DNA from: Micromonospora sp. NBRC 110009
Lineage (GTDB): Bacteria; Actinomycetota; Actinomycetes; Mycobacteriales; Micromonosporaceae
Assembly (NCBI RefSeq): GCF_030518795.1
Contig: NZ_CP130427.1
Coordinates: 310,001 to 374,000 of the forward strand
Length of the DNA stretch: 64,000 nucleotides
Reading direction: 5' to 3'
In this document: in pieces, positions 44,424-51,983 of the stretch
Numbering within the stretch: the stretch's first letter is position 1
Layout of the letters: each line of letters begins with the position of its first letter
Notes under the pieces: model-generated
What the model saw: only the letters and a program-made list of their open reading frames with translations
Databases searched by the model: none
What the model was told of the DNA's origin: nothing
Program-made: the position numbers and the translations under genes

Positions 44424-45290
44424 TCACAGGGTGACGACGGCGTCCTCGGCGAGGGTGAACAGGCCGGCGTCGAAGGTGATCGTCTTCAGCTTGGTGCCCT
44501 TCGGCACGTCGAAGTAGACGTTCGCCTTCACGGCGTTGCCCGGGTTGATCTCGTCGAGGAAGCCCTTGGCGTCCTCGTTGCCGTAGATGGCAGCCTCTCC
44601 GTCGACCTCGTACTCCCGGCCGGAGGCATCCTGAGCGGTGATGGTGCCGTCGGCGTGGAACAGGTGCGCGCTCTTGGTGACGTTCTTGGCGGTCACGCTG
44701 ACCCGGCAGAAGGTGCCCTGCGCCTTGTGGTTGAAGTAGCTACTGCCGACCTGGGAGATCCCGCACTTCACGCTGTTGACGGTGAACTCAAAGTCACCGC
44801 CGCGCACCTTGTCGCCGATGCCAAAGGTCTTCGGCTTGGCCGGCGCCGGAGCCGCAGTCGTCTTCGCCGGCGCGGGCGCCGCCGAGCTTGTCGCCGGCGC
44901 CGCCAAGCTCGGGGCGGAGGTGCTGGCCTTGGCAGCAGGAATGTCGCTGCTGGCGGAGACGCCCTCGGCCTTCTTGTCGTCGCTGGCCAGGCCGATCACC
45001 ATCGAGCCGCCGCAGCACAGCACCACGAACACGCCGACACCGATAAGGGTCGGAAGCAGCCAAGAGGGGCGCTTCTTGGCAGCGGGCGGCGGCGCGAACT
45101 GGCCAGGCGCAGGCGGCGGGAACTGGCCAGGCGCAGGCGGCGGGAACTGGCCAGGCGCAGGCGGCGGGAACTGGCCAGGCGCAGGCGGCGGGAACTGACT
45201 GGAAGGCACCTGCGGAAACTGAGCAGTGGGCGGCATCGGCTGTTGGCCCGCCGGCGCTTGGTTGTGGGCAGGGTCGTAGGGGGTGGTCAT
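44424..45290 (-). CDS. Membrane-anchored DUF4352 protein with proline-rich repeats
   Basis: 288 residues. A cytoplasmic proline/glutamine-rich tail with four FPPPAPGQ repeats (about residues 33-64) precedes a single helix (LLPTLIGVGVFVVLCCGGSMVIGLA). An Ala/Pro/Ser-rich stalk follows, then a C-terminal domain with FGIGDKVRGGDFEFTVNSVKCG, VSVTAKNVTKSAHLFHADG and VKANVYFDVPKGTKL, the DUF4352 immunoglobulin-like fold. Such proteins present a beta-sandwich outside the cell; role unknown. ATG at 45290 is the first after the promoter; a hairpin ends the gene. Confidence 0.85.
   Translation of the reverse strand: MTTPYDPAHNQAPAGQQPMPPTAQFPQVPSSQFPPPAPGQFPPPAPGQFPPPAPGQFPPPAPGQFAPPPAAKKRPSWLLPTLIGVGVFVVLCCGGSMVIGLASDDKKAEGVSASSDIPAAKASTSAPSLAAPATSSAAPAPAKTTAAPAPAKPKTFGIGDKVRGGDFEFTVNSVKCGISQVGSSYFNHKAQGTFCRVSVTAKNVTKSAHLFHADGTITAQDASGREYEVDGEAAIYGNEDAKGFLDEINPGNAVKANVYFDVPKGTKLKTITFDAGLFTLAEDAVVTL
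45096..45191. repeat. Four perfect 24-bp tandem repeats within the DUF4352 gene
   Basis: Four consecutive copies of a 24-bp unit (45096-45119, 45120-45143, 45144-45167, 45168-45191), plus a partial fifth that begins GAACTG and then diverges, encode the FPPPAPGQ octapeptides. Identity at every third position points to recent expansion or gene conversion. Confidence 0.9.
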
Positions 45291-45479
45291 TGAGTGGTGG
45301 TCTCCCGAGTCTTGATTCGCGCTGCCCCGTAGTGAGCGCAATACTTTCCACGCTGCCATAGTTTGCCCAGGGCAACAGTCCTCCGGCTGGCCCAACCCGC
45401 ACGACCGGTTAGCTGGGCAAAGGCTCGGTCGCATGATCATCCATCGGACGTTGAGCCACCCGCCACTGACTGTTTATGC

Positions 45480-45788
45480 TCAGACGGCGGCGGCCAAGAA
45501 CGGATCGGCGTCCTCGCCGAGCAGCGGCACGTCGTACACCGACAGGTCCAGCCGCGGCCGGCGGTACCGCACGCGGCGCCGCCGCCAATGCTCGAAGGCG
45601 ATGTCCACGTCGACCTCGACCACGACGCTTGGCTCCACCCGCACGTAGGGCAGCGGCTCAGCCTGGTCCAGTTGCCCTGTCCAGCTTGCCGGTAGCGGCT
45701 GCGGCCACGGGTGCGCGACGATGCCTCTCCAGCGCAGCCATGCTCTCGAGACGGCCTGCTGGACGGTCGACAGCGAAACGGTGCTCAC
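45480..45788 (-). pseudogene. Possible remnant of an ATP-dependent DNA ligase-like gene
   Basis: 102 codons from a GTG at 45788. The stretch HPWPQPLPASWTGQLDQAE, then LPYVRVEPSVVVEVDVDIAFEH and RPRLDLSVYDVPLL resembles the extreme C-terminal part of actinobacterial ATP-dependent DNA ligase-like proteins, in which HPW...EP.VVVEV...HRVR precedes the end. The first 25 residues do not match and no nucleotidyltransferase motif (K-x-D-G) is present. It could instead be a small intact protein of unknown function. The assignment is from memory of the family pattern only. Confidence 0.4.
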
Positions 45789-45888
45789 ACAACCGGGGGT
45801 TGTGGCTCGCCGCCAGCTCAGTTGTTTGATCCATCTTCTCTACCTTGCTTCGATCACAGCGACCAACGGCAGGTTGTGCGAAGCGGGG

Positions 45889-47176
45889 GTGCGGAGCTTG
45901 GTGGCCAGACGGTCCCTGGGCCGCCAGTTCGGATGGCTGTGGGCGGCTTACGCGGTCAGCGCCTACGGCTCCGGGCTGGGGTTCGGTGCGTTCCCACTGA
46001 TCGCCGTGCTGGTGTTGCAGGCCAGCCCCACTCAGGTGTCCGCGCTGTCAGCGGTGGGACCGGCAGTGGGCGCGTTGATCGCCTTGCCGTTCGGGCCGTG
46101 GGTGGAGTTTCGCCGCAAGCGGCCGGTGATGATCGCGATGGACCTGGCCCGGTTCGGGGTCATGATGACGATCCCGATCGCCTACGCCATCGGCTGGCTC
46201 AGTTTCGTGCAGCTGCTGGTCGTCTCGGCCGTGGTCGCCGCAGCCAGGATCGCCTTCAATGCTGCCAGCGGCGCCCACCTCAAGGCCCTCGTCCCGCCGG
46301 ACGACCTGCTCGTGGCCAACGCGCGGTTCGAGTCGACGACATGGAGTTCGATCGCCGTCGGGCCGCCGCTGGGCGGAGCGGCGATCGGCTTGTTCGGGCC
46401 GGTGACCACCGTGGTGGCCGACGCGCTCAGCTACCTGTTCTCCGCGCTGGGCATCACGGCAATTCGCGGCCGAGAAGAACACCCGCAGCGAACCGACAAG
46501 CGCCGGGCCCGGCCCCGCGAGTTGCTCGACGGCTGGCGGCACCTCCTGACCCATCCCGGCCTGCGGGCGCTCTACCTCAACCACCTGCTTGTCGGCGGGC
46601 TCATCATGGCCACCGAACCGCTGCTGGCCGTGCTCCTGCTCCGCCAGCTCGGGATTCCCACCCTGGCAGTACGGCCTCGCCTTCGCCGCCCCCTGCGTCG
46701 GCGGACTCATCGGCTCCCGCCTCGCCCGCCATGTCGTGGCACGGTACGGCCAGCACCGGATCCTTCGTACAGTCGGAACGCTGCGCGCGGTCTGGCTGAT
46801 CGGCCTCGCCTTCGTCCAGCCCGGAGTCGCCGGCCTTACGACGGTGATCGCCGTCGAGCTCGCGATCATCATCAGCATGAGCCTGTACAACCCGGTACTC
46901 GCCACCTACCGGCTCGAACACACACCTAAAGACCGCATCGCCCGCACCCTGTCGGCCTGGTCGATCAGCAGCAGTGCCTCCATCGCCATCCTCAGCGCGC
47001 TCGGCGGACTGCTCGCCGACGCCACCAACCCCCGCGCGGCCATCGCGGTCGCCGGACTACTCATCCTCGTCAGCCCGCTGCTGCTACCCCGCCGCCACCG
47101 TCCTGCGCTTGCACCCGACCTTGAGCCGGAAACAGCCGGTCTCCAACCAACGGAGGAGGCCACCGCTCGCATCTGA
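45889..47176 (+). pseudogene. MFS transporter, frameshifted
   Basis: The first segment, GTG at 45889, encodes about six helices of a major facilitator (FGWLWAAYAVSAYGSGLG, EFRRKRPVMIAMDLARFG loop) up to LLLRQLG at about 46650. The rest (FPPWQYGLAFAAPCVGGLIG onward) is in the next frame, to 47176. Dropping one G from GGG at 46651-46653 restores one 428-residue protein in which LRQLG runs into FPPWQYG. The single frame otherwise reads into unrelated sequence. Either a one-base insertion or a sequencing error in a G run. Annotated relatives are macrolide or DHA3-type exporters. Confidence 0.78.
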
Positions 47177-47456
47177 TGCGAGGGAATCGCATCATGGGCG
47201 TTGAGCTGCGTGGCGTGGTCGTGCGGTGCGGTCCACCACCCGATCGTGACCCTTGGCCCCCGGGCAGCCACCGGATGGCCTGCCGGAGCAGGTCGGCGTG
47301 GCCAGCGAGAACAGCCCCACCCAGCAGCGGGTCGAGGATCGAGGCGTGGCCCGCGCCTTCGGCGGGCCTGCTGATGGCGCTGGCCGGTGGGCTGCGGCCA
47401 ACCGGCTGGGCGTCTCGGACGAGCGTCGCCCGCGATGCCCACCGCGTAGGCGGTGC

Positions 47457-47996
47457 TCACCGCGTGTCGTGGAACGCGTCGATGCCCTTGCGCCAGGCGG
47501 CGTCGAGATCGGCGCCGGGTGGGAAGCGTTGGTTCAGCTCGAGGATGACCATGCCGTGCGCGAAGGCCCAGATGGCCCGTGCGCGTTCGCGGTCACCGCC
47601 GGTGGCGTCGAGGAGCGGCACTGCGGCCGCCTCCTCGACGCCGGGGGTGAGCAGGTCGCGGCGCAGGGGCCGCTCCGTCATCAGCCGATAGAGGTTCGGC
47701 TGGCGATGCGCGAAGTCACGGTACGCGGCGGTGAGGGCCGCGATCGGGTCATCGGATCGATGGACGGCCTTCGCGAACAGCTCAGCCTGCTCCTCGAAGC
47801 CGACCGAGATCAGTGCCGCCTCCAGCGCCTGCTTGTCGCGGAGGTGCTCGTAGATCGAGGAGGCGCGGATCCCGAGTTGCGCAGCGAGGCGACGCATCGA
47901 CAGCGCATCGGGGCCCTCCAGCTCAAGGAGCCGGCGCGCCGTCTGCACGATCTCCCGGGCTCGTGGAGTGAGCCGGCTCAGCGCGTTGGAAGCCAT
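47457..47996 (-). CDS. TetR/AcrR transcriptional regulator
   Basis: 179 residues. Helix-turn-helix DALSMRRLAAQLGIRASSIYEHLRDKQAL (residues about 29-58) and a WHG-type C-terminal domain with HRQPNLYRLMTERPLRRD. The start at 47996 is the ATG closest to the operator. It is divergent from a small membrane protein with a 15-bp inverted repeat pair between them, the expected layout of an autoregulated repressor/efflux or membrane target pair. Confidence 0.88.
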   Translation of the reverse strand: MASNALSRLTPRAREIVQTARRLLELEGPDALSMRRLAAQLGIRASSIYEHLRDKQALEAALISVGFEEQAELFAKAVHRSDDPIAALTAAYRDFAHRQPNLYRLMTERPLRRDLLTPGVEEAAAVPLLDATGGDRERARAIWAFAHGMVILELNQRFPPGADLDAAWRKGIDAFHDTR

Positions 47997-48017
47997 CCGT
48001 CCACCTTCCCAGAATTC

Positions 48018-48054
48018 CCTAACGGTGTTAGGTTACAACCCTAACACCGTTAGG
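48018..48054. promoter_or_regulatory. Large inverted repeat, probable TetR operator
   Basis: CCTAACGGTGTTAGG at 48018-48032 and its exact reverse complement CCTAACACCGTTAGG at 48040-48054 flank a 7-bp spacer, so the whole 37 bp is nearly symmetric. Each arm is itself a CTAAC-n3-GTTAG near-palindrome, giving two overlapping dyads 22 bp apart. It lies between the TetR start (47996) and the membrane protein start (48070). Confidence 0.9.
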
Positions 48055-48069
48055 AAGAAGGTGGCGTCA

Positions 48070-48501
48070 ATGCCCGCTCGTGCCCTGCCCCTCCCCGTCG
48101 AGACCGCCACCGGCTCCGGGCGGATCCGTGACCGCCTCGCCCGTGCCCTCCTCGTCCTCGCCGCAGCCGGCGCCGTCGCCGCGGTAGCCAGCGCAGTGGG
48201 TGCCGTCGCAGACGCCGGACCAGCCACACAGATGGTCGAGACCTGGCGCATGCTCGGCTTCGGTGTCTTCGCGGGCGTGTTCCTGCTGCTGGCCTACCGC
48301 CCCCGGCTCTACGCCGGGATCTGGGAGCTCGCCATCCTCAACAAGCTCGGCCTGACCCTGGCTGCCCTGTCTCTCGGCAGCGGGACCGACGGCGCCGACG
48401 CCGCACTTGTCGCCGACGGAGCGATCACCCTCATCCTGGTGGCCGCGTATCTGCTCAGCCGGGGCTGGACTGCCTGGTCGACCGCAAGGGCCGCAGCGTG
48501 A
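48070..48501 (+). CDS. Small four-helix membrane protein
   Basis: 143 residues with four hydrophobic helices (LLVLAAAGAVAAVASAVGAV; LGFGVFAGVFLLLAYRP; ILNKLGLTLAALSLGSG; ALVADGAITLILVAAYLLS). It has no clear family; a loose likeness to DoxX-like or DUF4345 proteins was considered. The ATG at 48070 is 15 bp past the TetR operator. It is the probable target of that TetR, and is the kind of small membrane protein often found next to TetR genes. Confidence 0.72.
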   Translation: MPARALPLPVETATGSGRIRDRLARALLVLAAAGAVAAVASAVGAVADAGPATQMVETWRMLGFGVFAGVFLLLAYRPRLYAGIWELAILNKLGLTLAALSLGSGTDGADAALVADGAITLILVAAYLLSRGWTAWSTARAAA

Positions 48502-48621
48502 GGCCAAGCGTCCACGACCGAACGCCGCCCCGGACACGCTGACCGCGTCCGCACCAGGCCCCGCTCGCGCCACTCTGCCGGGTGACGACCTCTTGACACG
48601 CGACAGAGCTCTACCTAGCTT

Positions 48622-48655
48622 TACAAGCGTGGCCTTTTACAAGGCATAGCTTGTA
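48622..48655. promoter_or_regulatory. Candidate ArsR operator before the second SRPBCC operon
   Basis: TACAAGC (48622-48628) and GCTTGTA (48649-48655) form an inverted repeat, with a further TTTTACAAGG between. The patch is AT-richer than the surroundings and lies 20 bp before the first start of the operon. Confidence 0.5.
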
Positions 48656-48674
48656 GATCTGAGAGGAGACCGGG

Positions 48675-49136
48675 ATGACCGGCGCCACCAGCACGCGAAC
48701 CGAGGACTTCACCGCGGTCCTGAACCTCCCCGCCAGCCCCGAGAGCGTGTCCGCGCTCTTCACGTCCGCTGCTGGCGTCAGCCGGTGGTGGGGCCCGACC
48801 GAGGGCGATGGAGCAGTCGGCGGCACGCTCGTCACCAGCTTCGGCGATCACGGCGCCAACGCAGTGCGCGTACTTGCAGCTGCACCCACGCGAGTGGTCT
48901 GGGAGTCCATCGCGCCCAACGGGACCACACCGACCGGACACACGCAGGAGTGGCTCGGCACGGCGATGGAGTTCGACATCGTCGCTGCCGACACCGGCAC
49001 TGAGCTCCGCTTCCGGCACGCCGGCCTGACGCCGCAGCTCGAGTGCTGGGACGCCTGCGTCGCCGCCTGGACGTACTTCATGGCGAGCATCGAGACCTTC
49101 GCCAAGACCGGCACCGGCACCCCGTTCGGGGCCTGA
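48675..49136 (+). CDS. SRPBCC (AHSA1-like) domain protein
   Basis: 153 residues: FTAVLNLPASPESVSALFTS, VSRWWGPTEGDGAVGG, HTQEWLGTAMEFDIVA and a C-terminal helix WDACVAAWTYFMASIETFAK. It matches the AHSA1-like pattern, with the paired WW of the ligand-binding family. AGAGGAG precedes the ATG by 7 bases. First gene of a second SRPBCC-ArsR-SRPBCC operon, parallel to that at 8.9-10.2 kb. Confidence 0.86.
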   Translation: MTGATSTRTEDFTAVLNLPASPESVSALFTSAAGVSRWWGPTEGDGAVGGTLVTSFGDHGANAVRVLAAAPTRVVWESIAPNGTTPTGHTQEWLGTAMEFDIVAADTGTELRFRHAGLTPQLECWDACVAAWTYFMASIETFAKTGTGTPFGA

Positions 49137-49148
49137 GACCCTAGTCCG

Positions 49149-49496
49149 ATGGCCGAACGGAAGCAGCCGTCGCCCGCGGCACCCGATGCGGTGCTGCGGG
49201 CGCTCGCCGACCCGCACCGGCGACAGATCCTGCGCCTCGTCCAGCACACCGAGCTGCCTGCGGGCCAGATCGCGGCGAGCTTCACTCTCACCCAGCAGGC
49301 GGTCAGCCAGCACATCGGCGTGCTCAAGCAGGCTGGCCTCCTCACCGAGCGCCGCGAGGGAACCCGCCGCCTCTACGCGCTGCGCCACGAATCGCTTGAG
49401 CCGGTGCGCGAGCTGCTCTCCGAGTTCTGGCCTGACGCCCTCAGCCGCCTGAAGAAGGCCGTCGAGACGGACCATCCCCGCCCACCGAAGAGGTAG
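49149..49496 (+). CDS. ArsR-family transcriptional regulator
   Basis: 115 residues, the same length as the ArsR at 9.4 kb. ADPHRRQILRLVQHTELPAGQ, then AASFTLTQQAVSQHIGVLKQAGLLTERREGTRRLYALR, is the winged helix and wing. It has no cysteine metal site, as in the AHSA1-linked subgroup. It starts 12 bp after the SRPBCC gene and is followed, 2 bp on, by a second SRPBCC gene. Confidence 0.9.
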   Translation: MAERKQPSPAAPDAVLRALADPHRRQILRLVQHTELPAGQIAASFTLTQQAVSQHIGVLKQAGLLTERREGTRRLYALRHESLEPVRELLSEFWPDALSRLKKAVETDHPRPPKR

Positions 49497-49498
49497 CC

Positions 49499-49909
49499 GT
49501 GACCGCCGAGATCCGCAACGACATCATCGTCGCGACCGAGCACATCAAGGCACCGCCCGAGGTTGTCTTCCCGTACCTCACCGACCCGGCGCTCATCGTC
49601 AAGTGGATCGGCGTCCGGGCTGAGCTCGACCCGCAGCCCGGCGGTGTGTTCTCGCTCGACATGGGTGACGTCGTCGCCCGCGGCGCCTACATCACGGTCG
49701 AGCCGCCGTACCGCGTCGTGTTCACCTGGGGCATCCCCGGCAACGACGCCCTGCCGCCCGGCGAATCGACCGTCGAGGTCGTGCTGACCCCTGACGGCGA
49801 CGACACGATGGTCGTGCTCACGCACCGCGGCCTGCCATCCACTCTCATCGACGTCCACCGCGCCGGTTGGGAGCACCGGCTCGGACGGCTGGGCGTCGCA
49901 GCCGGCTGA
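49499..49909 (+). CDS. SRPBCC (AHSA1-like) domain protein
   Basis: 136 residues from a GTG at 49499: VATEHIKAPPEVVFPYLTDPALIVKWIG, then GGVFSLDMGDVVARGAYITVEPPYRVVFTWG and a helix with HRAGWEHRLGRLGV. The PPYRVVFTWG and GWEHRL wording is classic for AHSA1-like proteins. Third gene of the second ArsR operon. The operon order matches that at 8.9-10.2 kb, but the proteins are too different to be a recent copy. Confidence 0.85.
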   Translation: MTAEIRNDIIVATEHIKAPPEVVFPYLTDPALIVKWIGVRAELDPQPGGVFSLDMGDVVARGAYITVEPPYRVVFTWGIPGNDALPPGESTVEVVLTPDGDDTMVVLTHRGLPSTLIDVHRAGWEHRLGRLGVAAG

Positions 49910-50203
49910 CCCAGCTTCACCGTGGTGGACGCGGAAGGCTGTTGGCGTCCTCGCGATTCCTTACGTCCCAGACTGCCCTACGCTCGCTCGCCGGGCCTGA
50001 CGCAAGGCCGTCGGCCCACGGCAGGATCGCTGGCGGATCTGCCAGACATCTGCTTTCCGTGCGGGGGCAGCGAACCAGGATGGCCGGCGGTAGTCTTCGG
50101 CGGTTCGATTGTCGCCGAGTTAGCCCCACGCAGTGGGCAACCGATTGCCGACCCTCCGCGTCTTGTCAGACGTACGCCCGAAGTGATCGAGTTAGGGGTA
50201 CCG

Positions 50204-51208
50204 GTGCGAAGGCTTCTGTCACTCTGCGCCCTCGCGATGTTCGTGGCGGCCGCTGCCGGCTGCAGCGAGCCGAGCGCGCAGGCGGAGACGCCCGGTCTCG
50301 CGCCCCGGGGCACGACGATGACCACGGTGCAGCCGACCCGCCAGGACCTTGCCAACAAGGTGAGCCTGTCCGGCAAGGTGACCATGAACCCGGTGTTCGG
50401 GATCGTGGCCCCGGCCGCCGGGCGGGTGCGGTATCTCGATGTCAGGACGCCGCCGAGTACGCCGACCAGGCCGACGAGGGTGGCGAGCGTCTGGGTGTCC
50501 GGCAAACCACACCGCATCGAGGTCCCGGCGGGTGCGGTGTTCGCCGGCCGGCTGGTGGACGACGGTTCTAAAGTGAGTGCCGGGATGCCCATCGTGTCGG
50601 CGAAGAAGGTCGGCTACGGGCTCGTCGCCGACATCGACGGCGCCCAGGCTTACCAGATCTCGGATGCTCTCGCGACGGTCCAGGCCCAGATCAAGAACGG
50701 CCCCGGGCCTTTCCCGTGCAAGGTGCTCGGCACTATCGCCGCCCTGCCCGCCGGCACCATCCCGGACCCGCCGTCCGCGCCGCCGTCCGCCGCGCCGTCC
50801 GGCCAGCCATCCGCCCCGCCGGTCGTCCAGGCGCCCCCAAGCCAGCAGGACAGGACCGAGCCGTCGGAGCCGACCGGAATGCGCCTGGTATGCACCGCAC
50901 CCGCCAACGTGAAGCTGATCAACGGCGCCAGCGCCACGCTCGAGGTGGTGACCGCGAGGGCCACCAAGGCGTTGGTACTCCCGGTCGAAGCGGTCGCCGG
51001 CGGGCAGGGTCGGGGCAAGGTGGACGTGGTCAAGCCGGACGGTAGCCGGGAGACCAGGGATGTCGTTCTCGGGCTCAGCGACGGCAAGGTCGTGCAGATC
51101 AAGTCCGGTCTCACCGGCGACGAGACGGTCGCCGTCCCCGGCCCCAACCTCCCACCCGCCAAACCCGGCCTAGCGGGCGACCCATCCGCTCCGGTGGGCG
51201 GCAAATGA
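50204..51208 (+). CDS. MacA-like efflux adaptor lipoprotein
   Basis: 334 residues from a GTG at 50204 with AGGGG 6 bases upstream. FVAAAAGC is a lipobox (Cys near residue 20). QPTRQDLANKVSLSGKVTMNP, a barrel segment, and TKALVLPVEAVAGGQGRGKV, followed by a late TGDETVAVPG, are membrane-fusion strands; a Pro/Ser/Gln-rich insert of about 40 residues separates two halves. Unlike the adaptor at 40.4 kb it lacks a peptidoglycan-binding domain. Overlaps the ATPase start by 4 bp. Confidence 0.8.
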   Translation: MRRLLSLCALAMFVAAAAGCSEPSAQAETPGLAPRGTTMTTVQPTRQDLANKVSLSGKVTMNPVFGIVAPAAGRVRYLDVRTPPSTPTRPTRVASVWVSGKPHRIEVPAGAVFAGRLVDDGSKVSAGMPIVSAKKVGYGLVADIDGAQAYQISDALATVQAQIKNGPGPFPCKVLGTIAALPAGTIPDPPSAPPSAAPSGQPSAPPVVQAPPSQQDRTEPSEPTGMRLVCTAPANVKLINGASATLEVVTARATKALVLPVEAVAGGQGRGKVDVVKPDGSRETRDVVLGLSDGKVVQIKSGLTGDETVAVPGPNLPPAKPGLAGDPSAPVGGK

Positions 51209-51909
51209 CGGCGTTGCTGCAGCTCCGCGGCATCACGAAGACGCTCAAGGGCCAGAAGGCGCCACGCGCCATCCTCGACGGCACCGACTTGGCCGTCGAC
51301 AGTGGTGAGAGCGTGGCCATCGTCGGACGCTCGGGATCCGGCAAGAGCACACTGCTCAGCCTGATCGGCCTCTTCGACCGGCCAGACGAGGGACAGTATC
51401 TGCTGGATGGCCAGGACATCACCCGACTGTCGGAGCGCAGAGCGGCAGCTCTGCGCAGTGCCGAGTTCGGCTTCGTGTTCCAGCGGTTCTTCCTGCTCAA
51501 GCACCTGACCGCTGCGCAGAACGTGGCGATGGCCCTGGTCAACGGCCAGGGCTGGCTGCCGCGCCGCAAACGCAGCGCCCGGACCCTGGCGGCCCTCGAC
51601 CGCGTCGGCATCGCGCATCTCGCCAAGCACCGGCCGGCCCGCCTGTCCGGCGGTGAGCAGCAGCGGGTGGCGATCGCCCGGGCGCTGGTGCGGGAGCCGC
51701 GTTTGCTGCTGGCCGACGAGCCCACCGGTGCGCTGGACACGGAGACGGGCAACCTGGTGATCGAGGTGATGCGCTCGGCGACCGACCGCGGCTGTGGCCT
51801 GATCCTGGTCACCCACGACTGGGACCACGCCAACAAGATGCAGCGGGTGCTGCGCCTCAGCGACGGGGTGCTCCACCCGGCTACCGACACAAGGAGCGTG
51901 CCTCGGTGA
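51205..51909 (+). CDS. ABC transporter ATPase (MacB/LolD type)
   Basis: 234 residues with Walker A GRSGSGKST, Q-loop FQRFFLLKHLT, signature [15 protein letters not shown], Walker B LLLADEPTGALD and H-loop VTHDWDH. ATG overlaps the adaptor's stop. The stop overlaps the start of a 25-codon reading frame which in turn overlaps the permease start. Confidence 0.93.
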   Translation: MTALLQLRGITKTLKGQKAPRAILDGTDLAVDSGESVAIVGRSGSGKSTLLSLIGLFDRPDEGQYLLDGQDITRLSERRAAALRSAEFGFVFQRFFLLKHLTAAQNVAMALVNGQGWLPRRKRSARTLAALDRVGIAHLAKHRPARLSGGEQQRVAIARALVREPRLLLADEPTGALDTETGNLVIEVMRSATDRGCGLILVTHDWDHANKMQRVLRLSDGVLHPATDTRSVPR

Positions 51910-51983
51910 GCGGGCCAGCACGGCGCAAAGCGGAGGTCGGCACGGTGCGGGCCGATGCTGTGCGCAGCGGGGTGGCCGCGTGA
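51906..51983 (+). CDS. Tiny bridging ORF between ATPase and permease genes
   Basis: GTG at 51906 overlaps the ATPase stop (GTGA), 25 codons follow, and its TGA (51981-51983) overlaps the permease GTG at 51980. The peptide is basic and hydrophilic with no family match. It may act only to pass ribosomes from the ATPase to the permease, or be the relic of an earlier N-terminus. Confidence 0.4.
   Translation: MSGPARRKAEVGTVRADAVRSGVAA

Noticed and set aside
45096..45191. 24-bp repeats as a CRISPR array
   Set aside because: The copies are contiguous with no spacers and lie in frame within a proline-rich coding region.
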